NCBI GenBank assembly: GCA_017472115.1
Contig: JAFUQW010000008.1
Span: 1-40,031 of the forward strand
Direction: 5' to 3'
DNA length: 40,031 bases
Origin: Bacteroidales bacterium
GTDB taxonomy: Bacteria > Bacteroidota > Bacteroidia > Bacteroidales > UBA932
Each line of letters begins with the position of its first letter. Position 1 is the first letter of the stretch. Below, one piece after another: positions 1 to 6,706 of the stretch. Below the pieces are notes generated by a model. The model saw only the letters and a list, made by a program, of their open reading frames with translations, was not told where the DNA came from and did not search any database. A program made the position numbers and the translations under genes.

Positions 1-414
1 ATTGAGGATCATACTAAATCTGAGACAATCAAGATAGACAAATATGAAGGACGTACGTTTACACACATCAAACCGCACCATTCATATTTCGGCTACTTTA
101 ACCAAATGATAGAGGCGTACTCTGAAAACGACTGGGGCATATTGTTAGGAAAACGCAATGGACTGAATCAATCTATCCTACTTAGAGAGATCGAAATTAT
201 TGTCAATCGAATCAGTAAAGTATTTGCTAATATTGGATTTGAATACCAACCATTCCAATTCGAAACAGAAAGCGAACAACTCAAGGAAGATAATTGGATC
301 GGACGAGCGTGGAGATGCCCAAACTTCATCATCAGATTAGAAAAGTTAAAAGGATATGCAAATCTCTGCTTAATAATATCTCCCTTGGCAGAACAGTCGG
401 CTCAAACAGCTTAG
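1..414 (+). CDS. C-terminal part of an unrecognised protein (5' end outside the window)
   Basis: The reading frame is open from the first base, so this is the last 137 residues of a gene that begins upstream. An internal ATG at 106 exists, but the frame continues through it without a stop, so I annotate the partial frame. The segment is soluble-looking and mixed alpha/beta, has no signal or membrane segment, and includes an aromatic stretch near its end (DNWIGRAW, then CPNFIIRLEK). I do not recognise a family. It ends 18 bp before a strong hairpin. Its neighbours (AlbA_2-type protein, broken gene remnant) make an accessory gene more likely than a core one; that is inference. Confidence 0.55.
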   Translation: MEDHTKSETIKIDKYEGRTFTHIKPHHSYFGYFNQMIEAYSENDWGILLGKRNGLNQSILLREIEIIVNRISKVFANIGFEYQPFQFETESEQLKEDNWIGRAWRCPNFIIRLEKLKGYANLCLIISPLAEQSAQTA

Positions 415-432
415 CTTTCTCAATTGCAACCC

Positions 433-480
433 ATATAAATTGCCAAATCCTTTAAAAACATAAGATTTGGCAATTTATAT
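433..480. terminator. Perfect 17-bp inverted repeat, likely terminator of the upstream partial gene
   Basis: Arms 433-449 and 464-480 are perfect complements with a 14-nt A/T-rich loop. The repeat begins 18 bp after the stop codon at 412-414. The stem itself is A/T rich at its ends, so it has U-rich flanks when read on either strand. There is no clean long U-run, so termination strength is uncertain. Confidence 0.6.
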
Positions 481-492
481 AACACTCCTCGG

Positions 493-600
493 CGCTTAAT
501 TTAGCAAAAGGCCCCCCTTATTGAAATAAATCATTAAGCGTACAAAGGCATACTTGCAATTTTCACATTAGTGGTTATTTCCATTTTGGAAACAACCACT
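493..600. other. Intergenic stretch with two further inverted repeats
   Basis: The 329-bp gap between the partial gene and the AlbA_2 gene holds no convincing open frame. It contains an 8-bp inverted repeat (493-500 with 533-540, 32-nt spacer). It also contains a hairpin at 570-600 whose outer stem is 7 bp (570-576/594-600) and inner stem 4 bp (579-582/588-591). With the terminators on either side this gives four hairpins in about 290 bp. I see no promoter of the TAnnTTTG type here. Confidence 0.45.
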
Positions 601-676
601 CTTACATATACTCTTGCACGACTATTCCCATTTTAAGAACTACCGTCAATAGCCTAAAAATCAGATTATTATATAG

Positions 677-716
677 AAAAATTGCATTATTATACACCTG
701 CTATATAATAATGCAA
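677..716 (-). terminator. Intrinsic terminator of the AlbA_2 gene
   Basis: Read on the minus strand, a perfect 13-bp stem (716-704 pairing with 694-682, 9-nt loop) lies 28 bp beyond the stop codon and is followed by a run of five T (681-677). Stem plus U-tract in the correct orientation is the classical rho-independent form. Confidence 0.7.
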
Positions 717-743
717 AATCTTTCAAAATATAATTGACAAAAA

Positions 744-2246
744 TTATTCTTTATTTATAACCTCCCAATAGCCTCCCTTATCAGGACCGACACGCTTTAA
801 CTGTCCCTTGTCCGCCAATTTATCCAGATTCCAGCGTACTCCCCCAACCGAGAGTCCTGTTAATTGAGACAATTCTTTCACTGTTATCCGAGGATTTTCC
901 GATATAATTCCAAGAATGGTTTCAGAGGTTTTCTTGCTAGTTTTCTCGCTAGTTTTCTCGCTAGTTTTCTCGCTAGTCTGACTTGTCTGAGAAATGTCTT
1001 TAGGTCTTAACGGCAAAACCAGCTCAACCTCATCAATATCCAAACGGTTATTCAATTGCGGATCATCCCAACCTGCATCAGACCAAGCCTTAAGAATCTT
1101 CTGAAAACCAGAACCTAAGTTTTCTCCAAATCCAATCATTCTCAATATATTCTGCATACGAGGATTTCTTGCCCTTGAGACTCCTCCTGAATATATCTGA
1201 TCGATTGTAAGCATCAGAGTTCCAGGATTTCTTAAACATAACTTATCATCATGCTTTTCGATTCTCAATACTCCTCCTTCAAGGAATACATCAGCATGGA
1301 TGATTGCATTGGTAAAGGCTTCACGAACAGCTTTATGCTGAGGAGTATCATCTATACGTTTCACACCTTCCATCTTGAATGGCTTGGGAATATCCATCGT
1401 CAATTTCATAAGAGTTCTACGTAAAAACTGGTAGATATTATTCTCCCAGCGCCCATCATATGTAAGCCTATCGTGATACCTCTCATCACCAATAAGATTA
1501 CTAAAGTCTATGTAATCCATACGGAAATTAGCGAAGCGGTCTCTGATTGGAAGTCCTTGACCAAACATCAATAATCCAGCAGCCGAAAGGCCTTCCTTTC
1601 CAGATTTACGATCTTCTACATATCCACCTATTTTTTTGAGGAACTCCTTATCATCATCATTATTCCAAACATGATCCGGATTTTCAAGACGGAATTCAGT
1701 ACGATACTGACGAAGAGATTCTAAATCAATGTCACGCATATCATACAATTCAATCAATGAACCATCATTTCCATCTGTATTTGAATCACGAATCATCGCT
1801 TTTATTTCTTCTTGAGTGCAATGATAGTCTCCTTCATTATTCCTTCTGAAAGTCCCTTTGTATGGATTCTCATTGAGATATATAGGCTTATCCCTCCAAT
1901 CTGCCTGAGGCACGGACACATACACAATTGTAACACCATCAACCTCAATAGAGTCAACATCCTCATCCCGCAGAATATTGTGACTGATCTTATTACTATT
2001 GATTGTATTCCAAAGATCCGAAATAATCTTACCCGGATTCTTGACACCTGTGAAAGTGAACCTCTTCGCAACGTCCTTTTCCTTCCTGTTCTCCTCTACT
2101 CCAAGCAGTACCAGACCGCCTACAGTATTTGCAAATGCAGAATAAGTCTCCCAAAAAGATTTAGGAAGTTCACTTTCAGCTTTTTTGCATTCAAGAACGA
2201 TTCGTTCTCCCTTCTTCAATCTTTCTTTAATTTCCAGTGCAGTCAT
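744..2246 (-). CDS. AlbA_2 (Schlafen-like) / HATPase-like / winged-helix protein
   Basis: A 500-residue cytoplasmic protein of the group often annotated as ATP-binding or RecG-like transcriptional regulator. An AlbA_2-type domain occupies about residues 5-150 (LECKKAESELPKSFWETYSA, then GGLVLLGVEE). A GHKL/HATPase_c_4-like region follows at about 305-415 (REAFTNAIIHADV, RNPGTL, GFGENLGSG). A winged-helix domain ends the protein (about 445-500; VKELSQLTGLSVGGVRWNLD). A Thr/Ser/Glu/Lys linker made of TSEK repeats joins the last two. The role is not established for this subgroup: DNA or RNA binding with nucleotide-dependent regulation is expected from the domains. It has its own terminator downstream and no clear promoter upstream. 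The setting beside a decayed gene fits an accessory or defence-type gene, but that is inference. Confidence 0.85.
   Translation of the reverse strand: MTALEIKERLKKGERIVLECKKAESELPKSFWETYSAFANTVGGLVLLGVEENRKEKDVAKRFTFTGVKNPGKIISDLWNTINSNKISHNILRDEDVDSIEVDGVTIVYVSVPQADWRDKPIYLNENPYKGTFRRNNEGDYHCTQEEIKAMIRDSNTDGNDGSLIELYDMRDIDLESLRQYRTEFRLENPDHVWNNDDDKEFLKKIGGYVEDRKSGKEGLSAAGLLMFGQGLPIRDRFANFRMDYIDFSNLIGDERYHDRLTYDGRWENNIYQFLRRTLMKLTMDIPKPFKMEGVKRIDDTPQHKAVREAFTNAIIHADVFLEGGVLRIEKHDDKLCLRNPGTLMLTIDQIYSGGVSRARNPRMQNILRMIGFGENLGSGFQKILKAWSDAGWDDPQLNNRLDIDEVELVLPLRPKDISQTSQTSEKTSEKTSEKTSKKTSETILGIISENPRITVKELSQLTGLSVGGVRWNLDKLADKGQLKRVGPDKGGYWEVINKE
937..976 (-). repeat. 12-bp tandem repeat encoding the TSEK linker
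   Basis: The plus strand shows three exact copies of CTAGTTTTCTCG (937-948, 949-960, 961-972), the first 4 bp of a fourth (973-976), and a diverged copy just before 937. The unit is a multiple of three, so copy number changes would lengthen or shorten the linker before the winged helix without breaking the frame. Confidence 0.9.
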
Positions 2247-2291
2247 ATGACAATATATTTTTGCGAAGGTAACTATTTTATCCTAATAATT

Positions 2292-2506
2292 CTATTCCAA
2301 CATACTCACCAGATCCCGCTTCATATCCTCGTCGATTACACGGTATCAAGCAAAAGCCTTGCTGCCCTCTTTGTGGCCGAGTATCAAGAGCAGTTTCGCC
2401 AGGTTTCTGCACGCGATCAGTTGGAAGTTGGTGAAGATGGAAGGGACAAATTGTCTTCAACACTGACATTAAGATTGTTACTTGAAAAGTTCCGGATGAG
2501 CATCAT
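2292..2506 (-). pseudogene. Decayed gene remnant, possibly the 3' end of a tyrosine recombinase
   Basis: The 333-bp gap before radC has no intact gene. On the minus strand, one frame (about 2456 down to 2292) reads RNLAKLLLILGHKEGSKAFA, then a stop, then YRVIDEDMKRDLVSMLE and a natural stop. A second short frame (2506-2417, starting MMLIRNFSSNN) precedes it in a different phase, as if frameshifted. The LGHK...Y spacing recalls the end of tyrosine integrases (leucine-Gly-His box followed by the catalytic Tyr), but the piece is short and I cannot confirm the family. It could instead be an unrelated dead gene. Confidence 0.3.
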
Positions 2507-2579
2507 GTGAGATGCAAAAAAAGAAAAAAGTATAAAAAAGAGAAAAATCTGAGGGCGGACAACAGGAAAAACAACAGAA

Positions 2580-3296
2580 ATGCGGGATGAAGAGCGTATG
2601 TTTGCGGGTATGAAGATGAAGGAACTGTGTCAGGACGAGAGGCCGAGGGAGAAGCTGATCGAGAAGGGAGCGGGAGCGCTCAGCAATGCGGAGCTGCTTG
2701 CGATAATGCTGCGGACGGGCAGCGGAAAGAGCAATGCCATAGATCTGGCAAGGGAGATGCTTGTCGGGGCGGGCGGAACGCTGAACAGCGTTTCCGCGAT
2801 GCCGTTGGAGCGGCTGTGCGGCTTCAACGGCATCGGCCCGGGCAAGGCGGCGACGGTCATCGCCGCCTTTGAGCTCGGGCGCCGCGCCTTCACCGAACAG
2901 AACGCCGCATCTGACCGGACTCTATCGAATCCCAAGGAAGTGTTCCGCATGATGATTCCCCACATGAAGGCTTTGGACCACGAGGAGTGCTGGGCGGTAT
3001 TCCTGAACAGGGCCAACATGCTCATAGGAAAGGAAATGATGAGCAGCGGAGGACTGGAAGCTACGGTCGTGGACAGCAAGACGATTGTCAGACGGGCCAT
3101 AGAGAAGAAAGCAAGCGGACTCATCCTCGTGCATAATCATCCTTCGGGAAATGCAAGGCCCGGATCCGCTGACATCAGACAGACGGACATTCTCAGGAAA
3201 GCTCTTGCCACATGCGAGATCAGCCTCATAGACCATGTGATCATCGCTTCGGACTGCTATTACAGTTTCGCCGATGAAGAATTGGTTCATCTGTAA
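2580..3296 (+). CDS. radC: RadC/YeeS-family JAMM-domain protein
   Basis: A 238-residue protein. A helix-hairpin-helix-like segment lies at about residues 81-90 (GFNGIGPGKA), followed by a JAB/MPN metalloprotease-like domain. The zinc-binding signature HNHPSG is at 185-190, with the downstream Ser196 and Asp198 of the JAMM motif. RadC proteins were once linked to DNA repair, but a biochemical role remains unproven, so the label is by family only. Starts at Met1, Met7 or Met11 are all possible, since none has a Shine-Dalgarno site; family alignments usually begin near MKMKELCQDERPREKL (Met11, base 2610). It is a single gene, with its own upstream gap and the upp promoter 74 bp downstream. Confidence 0.93.
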   Translation: MRDEERMFAGMKMKELCQDERPREKLIEKGAGALSNAELLAIMLRTGSGKSNAIDLAREMLVGAGGTLNSVSAMPLERLCGFNGIGPGKAATVIAAFELGRRAFTEQNAASDRTLSNPKEVFRMMIPHMKALDHEECWAVFLNRANMLIGKEMMSSGGLEATVVDSKTIVRRAIEKKASGLILVHNHPSGNARPGSADIRQTDILRKALATCEISLIDHVIIASDCYYSFADEELVHL

Positions 3297-3369
3297 TTAC
3301 CATCCCCATGAATGCAATGATGCTCCACTTTGTCCGGCATGATAATGAAGAGGAAAGAAGCCTGAAAAT

Positions 3370-3400
3370 TTTGACATGGGAAAAATTAAAGATATATTTG
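3370..3400 (+). promoter_or_regulatory. Bacteroidota promoter of upp
   Basis: A TTTG -33 box (3370-3373) and a TATATTTG -7 box (3393-3400, consensus TAnnTTTG) are separated by 19 bp, which is the canonical layout. Transcription should begin a few bases after 3400. This lies downstream of the ATG at 3376 and upstream of the ATG at 3427, so it decides the start of upp. Confidence 0.75.
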
Positions 3401-3426
3401 TGCTTCGAAAACAAAACCACAATCCT

Positions 3427-4080
3427 ATGAAAGTCATCAACCTTGGTGAGAAGAATTCACTTCTCAACAGTTTTGTCGCACAGATGCGTGACATCAACAT
3501 CCAGAAGGACAGCATGCGCTTCCGCAAGAACCTTGAAAGATTGGGCAACATCTTCGCATACGAGATCAGCCAGACAATGGAGCACAGCGTAAAGGATGTA
3601 GTGACACCTCTCGGCATTGCAAAAGTACCGACTTATGACAACAAGGTAGTCGTTGCAACAATTCTACGCGCGGGACTGCCTCTTCACGAGGGCATCCTCA
3701 ACTATTTCGATGATGCACAGAACGCATTCGTAGCGGCATACAGGAAGTACGACAAGGGAGAGGACTTCCATATCAACATCGAATACTGCAGCACTCCTGA
3801 CCTCACAGGCAAGACACTCATCCTTGCGGATACAATGCTCGCGACAGGAGCTTCTCTCGAGATTGCATACAAGAGACTCTGCGAAGAGGGCGAGCCTGCA
3901 CACACCCATCTCGTGTGTCCGATCTCAAGCACATATGCTGTGGAATACCTCCAGAAGCACCTCCCTGCCGACAAGGTAACACTCTGGGTAGCCGCAATCG
4001 ACGAAGAGCTCACAAGCCACTCATACATCGTCCCAGGTCTTGGTGACGCCGGTGACCTGGCATACGGTATAAAGAAATAA
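3427..4080 (+). CDS. upp: Uracil phosphoribosyltransferase
   Basis: This enzyme converts uracil and PRPP to UMP in pyrimidine salvage. I chose the ATG at 3427 (217 residues, a normal family length) over the in-frame ATG at 3376 because the conserved protein begins MKVINLGEKNSLLN and because a promoter sits inside the longer frame. The PRPP-binding loop is at about 135-143 (DTMLATGAS) and the uracil-binding C-terminal motif at about 201-214 (IVPGLGDAGDLAYG). The PRPP loop usually reads DPMLATG; here Pro is replaced by Thr. The stop codon abuts the stop codon of convergent rpoN with no bases between. Confidence 0.96.
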   Translation: MKVINLGEKNSLLNSFVAQMRDINIQKDSMRFRKNLERLGNIFAYEISQTMEHSVKDVVTPLGIAKVPTYDNKVVVATILRAGLPLHEGILNYFDDAQNAFVAAYRKYDKGEDFHINIEYCSTPDLTGKTLILADTMLATGASLEIAYKRLCEEGEPAHTHLVCPISSTYAVEYLQKHLPADKVTLWVAAIDEELTSHSYIVPGLGDAGDLAYGIKK

Positions 4081-5493
4081 TTACAGTTCCTTACGTAACC
4101 GCGCCTTAGGGATGCCGAGCTGGTCTCGGTACTTGGCTATGGTACGACGTGCCACCTTATAGCCTTTGGCTGTCATCTCGTCAACGAGTTCATCGTCAGT
4201 CAGAGGCTTTCTCTTGTCTTCATTATCCACACATTCCTGAAGAGCCTTCTTGAGCTCTCGGGTCGAGACTTCTTCTCCGTCCTGGTTCTCCAGACCTTCA
4301 GAGAAGAAATATTTCAGAGAATAGATTCCGAAATGTGTCTCTATGTATTTCGAGTTCACCACTCGTGAAATCGTAGAGATGTCAAAGCCCGTCTTTTCCG
4401 CTATATCCTTGAGCACCATAGGCTTGAGATGAGTCTCGTCACCGTCGATGAAATAATCTCTCTGATAATCGACTATCGCCTGCATTGTGCTGGAAAGTGT
4501 GTTGTGGCGCTGCTTGATGGCTTCGACGAACCATTTTGCCGAATCCAGTTTCTTCTTGACAAAGGCAGCCGCTTCCTTCTTCTCCCTTTCGGATGAATTG
4601 GCCGCATCGATAAGGATGTCGGCATATTTCCTGTTCACCCGAAGCTCAGGCACAGAGAAACGCGGCATGGAAAGATTGAGTTCACCGTCACGGTATTCCA
4701 GGACAAAGTCCGGAATGATCTGCTGAGCCTGATCGGTGTATGAGTCATCTATCTGACCGCCAGGAGAAGGATTGAGCTTCAGAATCTTGGACATGGCTGC
4801 CTTAAGTTCCTGCTCAGTGATGCCCATGCGGTTCATTATCTTCTGGAAGTGCTTGTTGGTGAACTCATTGAAGTGATGAGTCAATATCTTTGTCGCATTC
4901 AGCACCTCAGGGGTTTTCTTCATGTATTTTATCTGGAGAAGCAGGCATTCGCGCAGATCACGCGCTCCCACTCCTGCAGGATCGAATTCCTGAACGATCT
5001 TCAGCATATCGAGGACTTCCTGCTCGTCAGTCTCCACATTTGCCCTGAACGACATGTCATCCACGATGCTGTCTATGCTCCTGCGCAGATAACCGTCATC
5101 ATCGAGACTGCCGATGATGAATGAAGCTACAGCATACTGATGCTCGGTGAGGTTGCGGTAGCCGAGCTGCTCCTGCAGACTCTGCGTAAAACTCTCCTTC
5201 ACTGAAAACGTGCTGTATTGGGGACGTTCTTCCTTGGAATTGTAATTGTCTGCCCGGAGACGGTAGCTCGGAATCGAATCATCCTCCTTGTAGTCGGAAA
5301 GGGAGACCTCTCTCGGAGCCTCATCCTCTTCCCTCTCGCTCGGCTGATCCTCATCCAGCACTGGATTTTCCTCGAGTTCCTTGCGTATGCGCTGCTCAAG
5401 TTCCTGAATAGGGAGTTCGATAAGCTTTATCGTCTGGATCTGCAGAGGAGAAAGTTTCTGGGTCTGCTTGAGTTCTAAACCTTGCTTTAACAT
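4081..5493 (-). CDS. rpoN: RNA polymerase sigma-54 factor
   Basis: Sigma-54 directs RNA polymerase to -24/-12 promoters and needs an AAA+ activator. The start at 5493 gives 470 residues and the typical N-terminus MLKQGLELKQTQKLSPLQIQ (region I, Gln/Leu-rich, contacts activator). An upstream in-frame ATG at 5517 would add eight atypical residues. An acidic region II follows (about 45-75). The core-binding and -12 domains come next, including a helix-turn-helix (KDIAEKTGFDISTISRVV). The RpoN box ARRTIAKYR at about 448-456 recognises the -24 element. It is the last gene of a minus-strand run after the SPOR protein. No activator gene is seen in the window. Confidence 0.97.
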   Translation of the reverse strand: MLKQGLELKQTQKLSPLQIQTIKLIELPIQELEQRIRKELEENPVLDEDQPSEREEDEAPREVSLSDYKEDDSIPSYRLRADNYNSKEERPQYSTFSVKESFTQSLQEQLGYRNLTEHQYAVASFIIGSLDDDGYLRRSIDSIVDDMSFRANVETDEQEVLDMLKIVQEFDPAGVGARDLRECLLLQIKYMKKTPEVLNATKILTHHFNEFTNKHFQKIMNRMGITEQELKAAMSKILKLNPSPGGQIDDSYTDQAQQIIPDFVLEYRDGELNLSMPRFSVPELRVNRKYADILIDAANSSEREKKEAAAFVKKKLDSAKWFVEAIKQRHNTLSSTMQAIVDYQRDYFIDGDETHLKPMVLKDIAEKTGFDISTISRVVNSKYIETHFGIYSLKYFFSEGLENQDGEEVSTRELKKALQECVDNEDKRKPLTDDELVDEMTAKGYKVARRTIAKYRDQLGIPKARLRKEL

Positions 5494-5517
5494 AACACTG
5501 ACTAACTGATAAACCAA

Positions 5518-6120
5518 CTATAATACAGGTCTGAGGACCTTTATCGTGTCAACGACGAACGAATTGTCCTTGTCAACGACCGGGAATGCTATATTTTCCT
5601 TGACAACGAATGCACTCGGGAACTCCCTTCTGATACGCTCGAGATACGACATGGCTTCGGACTTTGTCCTGAAATCACCCACTGTCACCTTGAAATACGG
5701 ATTGGCATAGCTGCGGTACGCCACGACATCGTGGAAAAGGCTCTCGAATTTCTTCAGGGCCTCCTCAGATGCGACACGGGCGCTCTGCTTGTTGTCGAAG
5801 AATATCCTGATGCGGTAGCCGCTGAGGGTCCTGCTTCCGTTGCCGCTTATATGATCGTTCATAGCGGCATATATGCTGTCTGTCTGATGAAGGACCACAT
5901 CCGCCAGGCCGCCACGCTCCTTGGACGGAAGCACCTGATATATGGTCTTTCCCACCAAAGCCGTATCGACAGCAGAAGCCGGACGATACACGACTGAATC
6001 GACAAGTTCATATCCTTCCGGCACTACTATCTCCTGCACATATTGTGCGGATGCCGGAACCGCGCTGAAAAGCGCGAATACTGATGATATTACAAGAATT
6101 AAAGTTTCAGATCTTTTCAT
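5518..6120 (-). CDS. Secreted SPOR-domain protein
   Basis: A 200-residue protein with a Sec signal peptide (about residues 1-25, ending PASAQ) and a C-terminal SPOR-like domain at about 105-180 (RIRIFFDNKQSAR, YFKVTVGDFRTKSEAMSYLE). SPOR domains bind denuded peptidoglycan glycan strands, typically at division sites, so a periplasmic wall-binding role is likely. The middle (about 30-100) is not recognised. Its start overlaps the end of the upstream lipoprotein gene by 14 bp, and its stop lies 24 bp before the rpoN start, which fits a three-gene operon. The exact partner or enzyme it serves cannot be read from the sequence. Confidence 0.8.
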   Translation of the reverse strand: MKRSETLILVISSVFALFSAVPASAQYVQEIVVPEGYELVDSVVYRPASAVDTALVGKTIYQVLPSKERGGLADVVLHQTDSIYAAMNDHISGNGSRTLSGYRIRIFFDNKQSARVASEEALKKFESLFHDVVAYRSYANPYFKVTVGDFRTKSEAMSYLERIRREFPSAFVVKENIAFPVVDKDNSFVVDTIKVLRPVL

Positions 6121-6595
6121 TGCCTGCTTTTTCCAAAAGTTCTTTCAACGGTATGTCTTTTACGGAGAATTTCTTTGTGACCCCGCCTTTTATCTTTGCC
6201 TTTGCCGACATGTCAACCGTGCACTCCCCGATTTTCCTGAGATCGGCGAAAACCATGAGATCCCTCAATGTAACGCCTTCAGCAATGCTTACAACGGCTT
6301 CCAAATCATATGTTTCTTCGCTTTTGGCCTTGATTATGACAGGTGCAATGGCGACCCTACCAATAATCTTGCCAGAATGTTTCACCTGGCCTTCCATTTC
6401 CGAAATCGAGATCCGGCCTGCCGGGTTGTAAATCCCGACGGAAAGCCTTATGTCAGCCCCTTTCATTCCTTTCACATCAAGAGAAACGATCTTGACGGAA
6501 GTGATGCGTATGTCTTTGATTTTCTGGCATCCTGTCAGAAAAACAAGCATGGATGCGAGCAGAAGCGCCAGCAGTCTGAAGTATCTCTTTTCCAC
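6107..6595 (-). CDS. LEA type 2-like lipoprotein
   Basis: A small lipoprotein with a signal peptide and lipobox (LLALLLASMLVFLTGC) followed by a single domain resembling LEA type 2/WHy proteins (about residues 25-140; ADIRLSVGIYNPAGRISISE). The frame is open back to an ATG at 6703, but I choose the GTG at 6595. It places the hydrophobic signal at the N-terminus, and a -7 promoter box on the same strand (6625-6618) lies inside the longer frame. The protein is therefore about 162 residues. The function is unknown; water-stress/LEA-like folds in bacterial lipoproteins have no general assigned reaction. It is the first gene of the run to rpoN. Confidence 0.75.
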   Translation of the reverse strand: MEKRYFRLLALLLASMLVFLTGCQKIKDIRITSVKIVSLDVKGMKGADIRLSVGIYNPAGRISISEMEGQVKHSGKIIGRVAIAPVIIKAKSEETYDLEAVVSIAEGVTLRDLMVFADLRKIGECTVDMSAKAKIKGGVTKKFSVKDIPLKELLEKAGNEKI

Positions 6596-6617
6596 TTTAC
6601 AAAGTTTTACATCTTCG

Positions 6618-6625
6618 CAAAGATA
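6618..6625 (-). promoter_or_regulatory. -7 box for the lipoprotein-SPOR-rpoN operon
   Basis: On the minus strand 6625-6618 reads TATCTTTG, a perfect TAnnTTTG. No convincing TTTG lies 19-21 bp upstream. It sits 22 bp before the GTG chosen for the lipoprotein and is divergent from the miaB box. Confidence 0.5.
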
Positions 6626-6646
6626 CTCAAATCCGTTTAAAAATCC

Positions 6647-6654
6647 TATCTTTG
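6647..6654 (+). promoter_or_regulatory. -7 box for miaB
   Basis: TATCTTTG matches TAnnTTTG and lies 52 bp before the miaB ATG. A -33 TTTG at the usual distance is absent. Together with the minus-strand box at 6618-6625 it forms a compact divergent promoter region. Confidence 0.5.
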
Positions 6655-6706
6655 TCCCTTCAGTAACCCCAGTCTGTCTTAAGGCAGCATAACCAAAGCA
6701 CACGAA

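Noticed and set aside
937..976. Phase variation by the 12-bp repeat
   Set aside because: The unit is a multiple of three, so slippage cannot switch the gene off; only linker length would change.
1812..2510. A 232-codon plus-strand frame overlapping the AlbA_2 gene and the gap before radC
   Set aside because: It covers the antisense of a conserved domain, and its end falls in the decayed remnant.
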